Shown here: positions 47,435-57,453 of the stretch, one piece after another
How positions within the stretch are numbered: the stretch's first letter is position 1
Layout of the letters: every line of letters starts with the position of its first letter
From: Tuctoria greenei
Lineage: Eukaryota > Streptophyta > Magnoliopsida > Poales > Poaceae
Direction: 5' to 3'
DNA length: 64,000 bases
Assembly: GCA_036927565.1 (NCBI GenBank)
Contig: JAYESD010000001.1
Span: 73,055,751-73,119,750, forward strand
Made by a program: the position numbers and the translations under genes
The notes under the pieces: generated by a model
Seen by the model: the letters and a program-made list of their open reading frames with translations, nothing else
Database searches by the model: none
What the model was told of the DNA's origin: nothing

Positions 47435-48340
47435 AGTTAAATTGCGACGGCTCGGGGGCGCGGCTAGCGGCGGGGCCGGCGGGCCGGGGACGCAGGGGCG
47501 GCGGGGGGCCGGGGCCGGTGGGCGCGCTGGGGGCGGCGGGGTCGGGGCGCGGCGGGCCGATGGCGAGGGTGCGGCCGGGCCGGGAGCGCAGGGGCGGCGG
47601 GGGGCCGGGGGCGGTGGGCGCGCTGGGGGCGGCGGTGTCGGGGCGCAGCGGCGGTGGGGAATTGTAAATGAAGAGTCGGGGCTGGAGGGTCCCGATATTA
47701 GACTTAGTTTGCGACGGCCTATTACATGGCATCGTTCCCATACATACACACACTCAAGTTCTTTCGCCGTATGCATAAAACTGCACTAGCAAATGCCCTT
47801 TTTATTACATCTTCAGCCATGTCCTCTTCTATAACTCAGTTTCATAACTCTTCTATAATTAAGTGATTCAATCCTTAAATAAACTATACAAGCTATTCTA
47901 AGCTACTATAGCTAATTGCTGCTACCTCTTAACAAAATTGCTAGCTAGATCTGAAAAAAAAACCTAAAACCGGGGGGAGTAGCACTGACCTCAGAGGCGT
48001 CGGGGGTCGGGGGCGCAGCGGAGGCGTCGGGGGCCGGGGGCGCGGCGGTCCGGTCGGGGGCGCAGCGGTCCGGGCCGGCGGTGGCGACGCCGGTGGCGCG
48101 GCGGGCCGGGGGCGGAGGCAGGCGGCGGTTGGGGCGCGGAGGCGGGCAGCCGGTGGGGGGCACAGGCAGGTCCGAGGGCGGCGGGCTGGCAGCGGAGCCG
48201 GGGGCGCGGCGACGGGGGCGCGGCGGCGGGGGCGCGGCAGGGTGGCGGGGGCGCGGCGGCGGTAGGGTGTTCTGAGGTGAATGAAGAGTCGGGGCTGGAG
48301 CGTCCCGATATAAGCCCTAATTTGCGACGGCAGCTTTAAT
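47435..48340 (-). promoter_or_regulatory. Duplicated GC-rich leader and promoter blocks of CACTA-C tnpD
   Basis: Two blocks (47435-47730 and 47970-48340) share an extremely GC-rich stretch followed by aatgaagagtcggggctggag(c/g)gtcccgatat and then the subterminal motif. On the minus strand the outer copy gives TTATATCGGG and then a C-rich leader that ends in a possible donor (ctgag|gtcagt near 47990). This is a plausible transcription start for the tnpD-like gene. The inner copy is a tandem duplication. The open frames here are composition artefacts. Confidence 0.5.
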
Positions 48341-48644
48341 TGCGACGGCCTCAACTTACGGCCGTCACAATTAAAGCCTGTTTGCGACGGCCGTCTGACC
48401 GGCCGTCGAAAATAAGGGTTTATTTGCGACGGCTCCTTTATTTGCGACGGTCCTAGGGTTGGCCGTCGCAAATAACCACTTATTTGCGACGGCGAGTCCG
48501 AAAGCCGTCGCAAATAACCACTTATTCGCGACGACCATCTTGTTTGCGACGGCCGGAGGCGGGCCGTCGCAATTTAAGCTATTTGCGACGGCTGGCCGTC
48601 GCAAATAAAACCAGCCGTCGCAAATGATCGCTTTTCCTGTAGTG
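48312..48644. repeat. Right subterminal repeats and terminus of CACTA-C
   Basis: About fourteen copies of ttgcgacggc on both strands, then cgatcgcttttcctgtagtg. They pair with 39251-39730. The first 44 bases from the end are nearly the same as those at 56493-56536. Confidence 0.92.
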
Positions 48645-49640
48645 GTGGGGGTTGCATTGGTTGGCGTGGAGGCTGTGGTGGTTGGCGCATCTACTAATTG
48701 TATGGTGTGGGTGGCCTGTAGGAGGAGTTTGGGTACCTTTGTCCCGTGTGAGGGTTCATAGGGCGAGCCATAGGTGCCGTAGGTTGAGGGGCATAGCGAG
48801 GGCGCACATTATTCCCAGAACTGTGTGCTTGAGCCAGCTTCCTCTTCTATCATCATCGTCCAGCTCCTTCTTAGTCCTTTCCACTTCAAAGGCCTTGTCC
48901 ACCAACTTATGTAAACTGCTGTAGTCACTGGAGACCATAGCGAACTTCAGCTCCTTGTCAAGGCCCTTCTTAAAACGAAACTGTTTCTTCGAGTCCGTGT
49001 CCACATCTTCCGGTGCATAGCGGGACAATTGTGTGAATTTGTTCAGATACTCTTGCACACTCATGCGCCCTTGCTTTAGCATGAGAAATTCTTCACTTCT
49101 CGCCTGGATCTCTCCTTCGGGCACGAAATGACTGCGAAAGTGATTCTTAAACTCGTCCCATGTGATATTATCCGGGTCCTGATGGGCTTCAATGAAGGCA
49201 GTCCACCAATCGGCTGCAGGTCCCTGAAGTTGGTGCGAGGCTAACAGTACCTTCTCTCGTCCTTCACATTGGACAATTCTCAGCTTTCTCTCGACTGTTC
49301 TAAGCCAATCATCGGCCTCCATGGGCTCACTAGCAGTGGCAAAGGTGGGTGGATGGGTGTTGAGGAAGTCTCTCATGCGGGATCGGGGTCCTGGTGTTGG
49401 CTGTGGGTGGGGCTGATTTGGTGGGGGTGGAGGGGCTTGCTAGGCTTGCTGCATGTTGGCCACCACTTGTGTTAAATTCTGCATCATTTGCATCTGCATG
49501 GCCATCATCTGCTGCATATGATTCATCGCAGGTGCTCCACGGGCACCTCTCCCATCCCATTGCGGTAGCAGGAATCCAGCTTCATCATCACCAAGGGGCA
49601 TACCACGGCCACGACCACGGCCTCTTCCCCTGCCTGCCAT
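48645..49640 (-). pseudogene. gag: Retro-2 gag, N-terminal and central part (interrupted)
   Basis: The start at 49640 (MAGRGRGRGRGRG) follows an acceptor-like TACTCAG, so gag may be translated from a spliced RNA. A Met/Gln-rich stretch (MQQMMAMQMQMMQNL) is followed by one TAG at 49440-49442 and then PPPPNQPHPQPTPGP. The retrotransposon gag domain is at 48830-49350 (DDWLRTVERKLRIVQCEGREK, AADWWTAFIEAHQDPDNITW, SVQEYLNKFTQLSRYAPED). The frame is cut by CACTA-C at 48645 and resumes at 39250 with the zinc knuckle. Gag forms the virus-like particle. Confidence 0.9.
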
Positions 49641-49958
49641 CTGAGTACGAAGAGAGTAGAGTCTTAGATTCTACTATAATTAGTGGAAGACTACTATGCG
49701 ATACCCGTACTATATGCAAAAATCACAGCAAACATGCATATAAATGAAAATTCTTTATTAATAGCTCACTAATTAAAGAAGTATCAAAAATGTGCGGTTG
49801 TGGACAAGTCGCCAAGGCATTCCACAACTCACACAACACACCAAGACGAAAATCATAAAGAGAAATAACACAACTCAAGGTCACACAAGTACGTCTATGT
49901 CGCTCTTATTTAACTAATGAGGGTGTGCCTATCCTTGAGTCATGGCAAAGGTCGAGGA

Positions 49959-50801
49959 CTACTCATCGTCAAGCGGGAACTCCTCCGGGTCCTCGTCGTC
50001 GTCGTCGTCCGCGGGGTCCTCGGGGTCCTGAGGTGGTGAGGCAGCAGGCGGCGGTGGTGCGGCAGACGCCACACTGGAAGGCTCCTCGTTAGAGGACTCC
50101 TCAGAAGACGACTCACGCTGGCCGCCACGGCGGTCTGGAGATTCCGGGGTCCATGTCGAGGTGTCGGACGCGTAGTCGTCAGGGTCCTCGTCGGTGATCC
50201 GACGATACCTCCTGATCACTGCCTCGTGGCGCAGGGCGAGGTCACGTCCATCCTGAATCTCCTGATGTGCCCTCTAAAGTCGGGCACTGAGCTCGACCAC
50301 GTCGCCAATAGTCTGACGAGACTGCGGGAGGTCCAGGGGTCCCTCCACGTGCCTGGAGACAAAGCCCGCAGTGCCACTGGGACGCTGCGGAACGAAGGCG
50401 TGCACTGTGTCCTCCAGACGGAAATGGCGGGCGTGACTCCAAAAAGTGGCTGCTTCCCAGCTAACGTCCTGCTCCGTGTATCGGCGGGAGCTCCTCCAGG
50501 CAGGACTGCTGTGGGTCTTCACCAGCTCATCACCATAGTAAATGTAGATCTTGCAGCTCCACTCCGTCCTGCCAGGGCGCTGCACTCCAGTGGTGTGGTA
50601 GGAGAGCGAGAGGCTGTGGTGACGGTAGCCAGCCTCGCGGAGTATGGCCCGGAGACGGAGTCGCAGTCGTCCTGCGGCCCTGCCATCAGAACGGATCACC
50701 ACGGGGTGACGGGGGTCCACGGCTGGAGAGCGACTGGCCAGCCTACGCGGGGGCACAAGTCCACCGGTCGACATACGTGGGGTGGTCTTGGTGCGGGCCA
50801 T
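49959..50801 (-). pseudogene. Extra ORF upstream of gag with a histone H3 tail-like N terminus and an acidic C terminus (one stop)
   Basis: The ORF starts at 50801, directly after an acceptor-like ttgtag, 190 bases from the LTR. Residues after Met read ARTKTTPRMSTGG, then LVPPRRLAS. Against H3 (ARTK at the start, STGG at 10-13, P16, L20, A21) 13 of 21 positions are identical with no gap. R2, K4, R8 and S10 are kept; K9 is Met; K14, K18, K23 and K27 are Leu, Arg, Arg and Val. The middle (50300-50680) has no domain I know (YHTTGVQRPGRTEWSCKIYI). A TAG at 50274-50276 interrupts the frame; it continues to a very acidic tail (DPADDDDDEDPEEF) ending at 49959, 280 codons in all. It is not a histone: the histone fold is absent. 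A role in chromatin is inference. Confidence 0.7.
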
Positions 50802-50970
50802 CTACAAATTTTGAAAACAGGAGAGTGTCAGTAACAAAACATATAAATAAAGGAGTAAATAAAACAAGTAGGCAAGGTAGGAAGTACAAAGCAATTTTAT
50901 AAATTACTTTTTAGAATATAATAGGGTCCTTAAGTCATCCCTTTCGAACTAGTCTTGCGTCCTACGGGCA

Positions 50971-50987
50971 ACACGGCTCTGATACCA
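50971..50987 (-). other. Primer binding site of Retro-2 (tRNA-iMet type)
   Basis: On the minus strand, three bases after the 5' LTR, TGGTATCAGAGCCGTGT matches the 3' end of plant initiator-Met tRNA in its first 12 bases. Confidence 0.9.
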
Positions 50988-50990
50988 CTT

Positions 50991-53900
50991 TGTCACACCC
51001 GGTCCCAACAAGACAACCGGATGGCTTTCACATGTATGCCAGGATCGATTCACATCATACATGTGTAGACGAAAGTGTAATGTCATTTATTACAAGCCAT
51101 GTTCGAGTATATAAATGTCTTACAATAATGACCCGTAGGTCTAAAATAAGATTACAGAGCAAAACAGCGGTAGAAGTAAACTAGTGTGGCTCCATGCAAA
51201 GGCGTTGTCCGGGGGTTGCGCCAGCCTAGAACGTCTCCTCCGGATCAGCGAAGAAGTCTTCGTTCTCCACCTCTTCTCCATTGTAGACTGAGGAAAGATA
51301 AGCAACAAGCAAGTTTGAGTACCAACAATACTCAGCAAGTGGGAAATAGATGACATGTGGGTTTATGGAAAGGAAGGTCAAATTTGGGTTAAGCACTATA
51401 GCATTACATCCTATCCTTAGCTTTCATTAGCACCTACTTCTAAGTGTATGAACCCAACCATAACCCATTGGTAAACCAAGTCCCAACCAACCAATCCAAT
51501 CCAAACCACCATTCCCACTCATTGGCTAATTATGAATTGGACACCAAGCCGCTCTTGTTCGTGAGCACAGCTGTCATGACAGTTTCTAAATCTCTGCAGA
51601 GAATGTACCCTTTACTCACAAGCCGTGATTTCATCCCCTGTTGCCAGGTGGATTAAGGAAACCTCCCTGATGCCCGTGGTCGCGAACCACATTGCACACT
51701 TCCTTTGGTGTGAGGCCAGGAGATCACTACGAGGTCTTTACAAAGGATTCTCCCGACGCGTACTAGCCCTCTGAGGTTTCACTCCTGTACAAAAGTGTGA
51801 GCCGTTACACCACGACTCAACACCCCAGTTGCCCCCTCTTGAGCCATGTGGATCCCAAGGCAGTACACCCTGAACCAATTCCCCGGACTATCCAACCACT
51901 AATACTATGCCAGGAGAGGCCTAATTAATTGACCAAGCTGTCCCATACTCAGTCTTGTGGCGATACTATAAGGCTTAGTGGCTTTCTCCATAAACCGGTC
52001 CTTAGAATCCAGCAAGGTTCATACCCCAAAACCCGGGTCTCGTGCATACTGCACCATACCAAACAAAACCAACCCGCCGGATTCCTATCCACTACAATTC
52101 ATTTCACCATAACTCAACAAATAATCATAGCAATTTATAGTAGAACAAGTGAGTAGAGAAATTCCCTCCCATAATTCTATGCATGGCTAAGCATAAAGTA
52201 AATAGTAACATCTACCCAAACCAACCCGGGGACAAGGAATTATATGGAAGGGTACAACAAATAGGATTCATTTTATTAAACATGCAACTAACTAAAACTT
52301 AATAAAACAGGTGCAAAATGGTCAAGGAACTTGCCTTCTTCGTAGTGTGGGTCGGTGAAGTGGTAATCCTGAAGATTGTAAGTCGGCTCGGGAACCGACT
52401 CTATATACATCATCGCATGCAGAACGGAAAGTAGCAGCACACAATAAGCACAAGAGAATAAATGCACACCCCAAATAAATAAACACAAAAGAAAACCTAC
52501 GCAATTATGTCGCTAACACTATGTCCTTAGTAAGACTTTATTTAGTGGTGTGGGTGGAGGTGTGGATTTTAGTGCTTATATGGGTTCATTAGGAAATTCA
52601 ACAAAACCAGCAAATTAACTGCATTATTTTACCCTAAAGAGATTAGGAAATAATAATAAAATAATACCCTAAGTGATTTGTGCAAAAGAGAGAGTTCTCA
52701 TGTGATTTTATGTAATTATCAATTGATATAGGGGCTTTTATGCAAAACAGACATGATCAGTGGCCTAGAAATATTTTATAACATCACCAGGGGTTTAATC
52801 ATAATTTACAGAGACTAAAAATATAATTTATGGTGAAAACAGGGGCTAAAATGCTATGTTTAATCATTTTAACAATGCTGACATAATTTAATTAAAGTCC
52901 AGGGGCTAGTTCATAAATTTCAGGACCTATCTGTAATTAAATTAAATTCTGCGCAGGGGTCTACATGCAAAAGGGCCAACGGTTAAGTGCATTTGAATCT
53001 GGGCCATTGGATCCAACGTGGGCGGCCCAGATTTAAAATGACCGAAGGGGTATGCCCCTTCTAATCTCGACCGTCGGCCTCAGATCGACGGCCGAGGTTG
53101 GGCCACGTCGCCCCAGGGGCGGCGCGCGCGCCAACCCGACGGCGGGTTCACTGGAGATTGGCCGGAACGGCCAAATCGGCGCCAATTGCCTCGGGGCTAA
53201 CACGGAAAATGGAGAGGGGGACCGGGTGAGCTCACCGAGGGGGGTCGCGGGGCTTGAATTGGGGCGGAGGAGCGTCGACGACGTCGACCGGCCGCTGTCC
53301 TCGGCGGAGCTCGACGAAGACGGCGTTGCGGCGGCGTTCTCCCGACGTGAACTTGTCCGGCGGGTTCCTAAGGATGGGGCGCACACGTTAGGCAAGGTTT
53401 AATGGGGAGAACGTCGGCGAGTCGACGGGAACGGCGGCGACATACCTTGCACCGGCGGCGACTAGGGTTTGGAGCTTCGGGGAAGGGAGAAATTGGGGCG
53501 CCGGCCAGATTTTATAGGGGGGAGAGGGGCGGCGAAGTAAGGAAGGGGATCTCCCCCGAAGGAAGGCAACAGGGGTCATTATGGGGGGGGGGGGATTTCT
53601 TGCCGGCGATTTGAATCGGGCGGCATTACCAGGTGGTGTCGGGCGCGGGCGAAGGGAGGAAGAAGGAAAGTCTGACGGAAAGGGTCCACGCGCAGAGAAA
53701 GGGAGAGGGAGAGGGAGGTGGCGCGGGGCCGAGCTGGGCCGGGAGGAGTTGGGCCGGCGGGGGAAAAGAAAAGGGGGAGGGGAGGTGGGCCGGCGGCAAG
53801 GATTCGGCCCGAGTGGCTTTATTCCTTTTTATTTTGCTTTTCTTTTTTCTTTTTCATTTTCTTTTTACAATTTGAATTCCATTTCGAATTTCAAACGAAT

Positions 53901-54004
53901 CCTAGCGCATTTTGAAATTGAATTTTCATTCAAATGCAAACATACATGATGCATCCCTAGTGCACTGCCCTTGTTTTCAAAATTTGAAAACTTTGGGTGT
54001 TACA
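50991..54004 (-). repeat. 5' LTR of Retro-2
   Basis: It runs on the minus strand from TGTAACACCC at 54004 to GGTGTGACA at 50991. It differs from the 3' LTR by scattered substitutions, a shorter GC-rich segment near 53110-53150 and shorter G runs. It drives transcription of the element and could also read towards the GBF zipper exon. Confidence 0.95.
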
Positions 54005-54283
54005 AGTGCTTATTTGATTCTGGCTAAACTTCCACCCATGGCATAATCCGATAGAAAACCAATATCGCACCTCAAACACTATGGTGTAGGTGCCATCAAT
54101 CAATAGCAAAATGTTGCAACAGTTCAGAGAAAGTCACATAAATTAGACCTTCTACAATGGGGAGACGAGTGAAGGAATACATACTATTTCAAAACAGTAC
54201 TAATAGAATTATGAAGTCAAAATGTCAAAAGGTAATATAGCAGAATAAGATCATGCTATAAGCGAAATATAAGAGTGAATTAC

Positions 54284-54946
54284 TGGTGGCATTGGTGCCT
54301 GCTGATATGGTGTGCCTTGTGCATACATCGCTGCATATGGTGGTGGTGTGCCATAAGGAGGCATCATCTGTCAACAGATGAGTTCACATCAAATTTTAGA
54401 AAGAATGATTATATGTAGTAGCTGCTAATGCCGACATAAATAATAGAGAGTTAACTCGATCAACTAGGCTAAAAATTCACCCTGACATTTGCAAACACTC
54501 ACGCTGGCTTACATTAGCTATTAGACATCTTCTTGCAGAGTGGCTGAAGTGGCAGGGAACACCTGTGGACCCCACATGTATGGGTGCCCCTGAGGACTCG
54601 GGGCTACTGGTGAATGAAAGAAAGCTAGTGTGGTCATTGGAGCCGTTCCGGCAGCACTATAAAATGCCTACAGATTTATACTAAGTTACTGACAGTTATA
54701 AAAATCAATCTACAGGATCAATGGAAAAGGAATGCAGGAAATTTTCATTTTACACACCTGGAATTGGGACCAGTCAGGATATGATGTGGGTGGATTAGTA
54801 GGTGTACTCTGTTCACTCTGAAACAAGAAATATAAGGTAAGAGAGTGCCACTAACTATCATCATGTACTCTCAGACTGACAATATGAACCTGTACTGCTG
54901 AGGATTTTTGAGATTTGGTCCTAGTGGTAACATCTCCATTTCCCAT
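54284..54946 (-). pseudogene. GBF-type bZIP transcription factor, first four coding exons
   Basis: Exons on the minus strand are 54890-54946, 54758-54817, 54563-54667 and 54284-54367, all with GT-AG borders and phase 0. They encode 19, 20, 35 and 28 residues. The first reads MGNGDVTTRTKSQKSSAVQ. Then come YPDWSQFQ, AFYSAAGTAP, SPVAPSPQGHPYMWGPQ and MMPPYGTPPPYAAMY. This is the Pro-rich N-terminal region of plant G-box-binding factors (GBF1/HBP-1a group), which act in the nucleus on G-box promoters. No further exon lies in the 274 bases before Retro-2. The next recognisable exon, the zipper, is at 32493-32618 beyond the retrotransposon. The exons for the middle region and the basic DNA-binding region are missing. 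Confidence 0.85.
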
Positions 54947-56234
54947 TGTTTATCCTTCTCCTCCAATCCTTTATTCACTGGCGTAGCCAGGTTCAAGGAC
55001 CCTGGCGCACATGCACCAGGGCCTAAAACAACATGTCCTTGTTAATATCATAGGTTTAATTGAAAATTACTTGAAAAATTATGCATGTATAAAGGTAGGC
55101 ACAAGGCTACTTTGTACTCTGACTTCGCCACTGCCTGTATTTCCTTTCAACCATTGAGCTCTCAAAAGGACACAGCTTTCACTTGAAAGAAAGCGGCGAC
55201 ATCTTTGGTTTATGCAACAAAAAAATCAAGAAAACTTATCAGTTAGCTAGAATTTCAAAGTGCTTAACCCCATCAGCTTTCTTTGCATAGGATATAGGAA
55301 TAGTAGAGTCACACTAACTATAGGTGAAAGAGATTGAAAACGTGAAGTGTCTAACCATATGGGAAAGGTGAACATTAAGAATAGATAAGTCATAACTCAT
55401 AAGGAATCTATTTTGGCACAAACAGAATATTGACATTATACATCTATAGCAAAAGAATGTAACATACCATGATATCTTCAGAATACAGGAAAAATATAGT
55501 TCTTTAATCAACTAGTATGAACAAGAACTTGAATAGTTTCGGATGCAGCATAATGGGCAAAATGAGGGATCTGGTGTACGTTTTAATTGATTAAAAGTGG
55601 CATAATTCTGTTGAAGTAACTCCACATAAAGATAATTCATAGGTATTATTGTACTAGTCATTCCAGACACTGTGCTTAGGAATTTTTTTCATTGCTTTGT
55701 AACAAGCTGAGACATCTGGGAGCCTGAAGAGGTGGATTTAGTTTTGAACTAATGAACTTCCAGTATAGTACAAATAAACAGCAAAACCACATAGATTCAC
55801 CCATCCACCTACTCACAAAGTCACACATACCTAACTTGCTGCCCACCCGATCCAGCACTTGGACACCAGCTACTGTTTGGATGAGGATTTTGTAGATAGG
55901 ACAGCCTCCCATCCAGGTTACAGCAGGCATGAGGGCTTCGTAATGCACGGCAACAGTATGGGTAACGGGAAGAGGGGATCAGCAGGCAGGGGATGGCAGC
56001 GCAGCTTGCGTTCGTCGAAGCCGCCGTCACCGTCATGGTCGGCCTCTCCGAACTCCGGCTTCCGTGCGTGCGCAAGACCCAAACCAGAGATGAAGCAACA
56101 ATTAGTCCGAGAGCGGTCGTGGGGTGGTGGATCCATGGTGGCACCGAGCGTTCGTGGAGATGGAAAGGTGGCGGCGGCGATCGTGGGGCTGGAGAGAATG
56201 TGGGGGTGGATAGGTTACGGGAAAACTGACACAC
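54947..56234. other. Upstream region of the GBF gene; possible leader exon
   Basis: Bases 54947-55800 are AT-rich with no gene. Bases 55830-56234 are GC-rich with a 137-codon and a 72-codon frame on the minus strand and one on the plus strand, none recognisable. GBF genes often have a non-coding GC-rich first exon, which would fit here. Confidence 0.4.
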
Positions 56235-56345
56235 GGTGGCTTATTGAAAAAAAAATATTCTCCGTGGATCTAGGTAGATGGGTTGTACCCCTGAAAGCGA
56301 CCCGGTCACAAAATGAGCATTCTGTAGCCAGATACATAATATGTT

Positions 56346-56347
<2 letters not shown>

Positions 56348-56408
<61 letters not shown>
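56348..56408. repeat. Microsatellite (TA)n
   Basis: About 30 TA units in a row. It is likely to vary in length. Confidence 0.97.
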
Positions 56409-56410
<2 letters not shown>

Positions 56411-56492
56411 AAAGATTGTTAGAAAACACAAGAAAAAAGTACAAGACGATGAACACACCACACATTCATGCATTCATTAACACACACACACA

Positions 56493-56620
56493 CACTACAA
56501 GAAACGCGATCATTTGCGACAGCTGAGTTTATTTGCCCCTGCACCCCCGTCCCTGGCTCCACTGCCCCTGCGCCCCCGGCCCCCGACGCCCCCGGCCCCT
56601 GGCAGACTCTATCGGCGACG
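56493..56620. mobile_element. CACTA-E: terminus and GC-rich block of a CACTA-C relative
   Basis: CACTACAAGAAACGCG and the following bases to 56536 match the right end of CACTA-C (complement of 48601-48644). The sequence then jumps directly into CCCCTGCGCCCCCGG-type DNA like 47970-48300, with the rest of the subterminal repeats missing. This is an internally deleted family member or a fragment. I could not find the opposite end downstream. Confidence 0.7.
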
Positions 56621-56739
56621 ATAGAGTTAGGGCCGGTTCCGGGAATGCGGACTAGAGAACGGATCGAGGTGAAGGATCATCGCCCATAGCGGTCGAGTAT
56701 CTTCCGTCCCCTTGATCCGTTGGCGATGAGCCTTCCCCT

Positions 56740-57428
56740 CGATCGTTCTCGAGTTCGCGACGGCCACGGCGCCGCTTCAACCCTGCTTCTGGTCTGACGA
56801 CGCTGATGATCCGCAACATACTTTTAAATCTTCGTGTTGGTATTCTCCCCCTCGTATTTGTTGATGCGTTAATACCTGATATTTTACATCATTTTCCATA
56901 GGAGGCAAAAAGTAATGAACATCTTTGATCAGCACTGCGCCGAGGAGAACGCGAAAATTGCAGTGGGCAGTGTCAAGTCGGAATACAATTTTATTTACGT
57001 TCCATTTGACTTCAAGTACCACGCCCATGCTTTGAAATATATTATTATACGAATCAAGCTCCGATCTTTTACTGATTGATACTTAACCTTGTTTGTTGCA
57101 TTTGCCAAGGTCCGAGGCCAACAAGGGCTCCTACTTTGTCAATGTCACATCACCAGATGCGGCGTTCCGGTTGTGGAAGCACCTGCATGGCTTCCGTTGG
57201 AACGTGAACGACTCGTGGAAGATGTGCGAGGTCGACTATGCCAACATCCAGGTACGTCGCCGTTCGCTGCCACCGTTTTCACCTGCGCTGCCGCTGCATG
57301 GTGTTCACCTGCCGCTGCTCGTCATCCTTTCGCAGGGTCGGGATGCGTTAGTGGCCCATTTCTCCAAGTCACGCTGTGCGGAAGGGCTGCAGAGAATTCA
57401 ATTTCCGCACCAAGGGGTTGAGAGATAA
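56740..57428 (+). pseudogene. Mei2-like RNA-binding protein fragment (RRM_2 domain)
   Basis: The frame reads FNPASGLTTLMIRNI, the first strand of the C-terminal RRM of Mei2-like proteins (usual motif TTVMIRNIPNK). After a gap, 56905-57015 reads MNIFDQHCAEENAKI and YNFIYVPFDF. An intron 57016-57109 joins in phase to SEANKGSYFVNVTSPDAAFR, LWKHLHGFRWNVNDSWKMCE and DYANIQ. A second intron (57252-57335, GT-AG) leads to GRDALVAHFSKSRCAEGLQ and a stop at 57426-57428. The usual C-terminal part after this point is short. The region between the first two pieces (56820-56900) has no clean splice fit. No start or upstream exon is seen. Mei2-like proteins bind RNA and act in meiosis or leaf initiation in plants; this copy is truncated. 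Confidence 0.78.
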
Positions 57429-57453
57429 GATCATCTGATTCGCAGGCCAGTAA

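Larger units (their letters stand above)
39251..48644. mobile_element. CACTA-C: 9.4 kb CACTA element inserted in Retro-2 gag (TSD GTG)
   Basis: It starts CACTACAGGAATCC and ends ...TTTTCCTGTAGTG. GTG flanks it on both sides (39248-39250 and 48645-48647). Removing the element and one GTG rejoins the gag frame upstream of the zinc knuckle. Subterminal repeats of tttgcgacggc line both ends. It carries tnpA-like (39911-42596) and tnpD-like (42687-46202) genes on the minus strand, a dispersed foldback repeat, a phytocyanin fragment and GC-rich duplicated leader blocks. Confidence 0.95.
32705..54004 (-). mobile_element. Retro-2: complete Tekay-like Ty3/gypsy chromovirus with 5-bp TSD, split by CACTA-C
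   Basis: Two LTRs of about 3.0 kb (32705-35752 and 50991-54004) face the same way on the minus strand and are flanked by AGTGC on both sides (32700-32704 and 54005-54009). From the 5' LTR inward: a primer site for tRNA-iMet, an extra ORF with a histone H3-like start, gag, protease, RT, RNase H, integrase, a shortened chromodomain and a polypurine tract. CACTA-C is inserted in gag. The LTRs are very similar to each other, so the insertion is fairly recent, yet pol holds several stops. It sits in an intron of the GBF gene. Confidence 0.95.

Noticed and set aside
47340..48513. Pro/Ala/Arg-rich frames of 100-190 codons on both strands
   Set aside because: Extreme GC content removes stops on every frame; they contain only low-complexity residues and lie in the CACTA-C leader region.
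49959..50801. A host histone H3 gene captured by the retrotransposon
   Set aside because: Only the first 21 residues resemble H3; the histone fold and the rest of the H3 sequence are absent.
50971..50987. tRNA-Met-like sequence
   Set aside because: Only 12 bases match, directly inside an LTR; it is a primer binding site and not a tRNA gene.
56241..56526. Frames with long Tyr-Ile runs
   Set aside because: They come from the TA microsatellite at 56348-56408.
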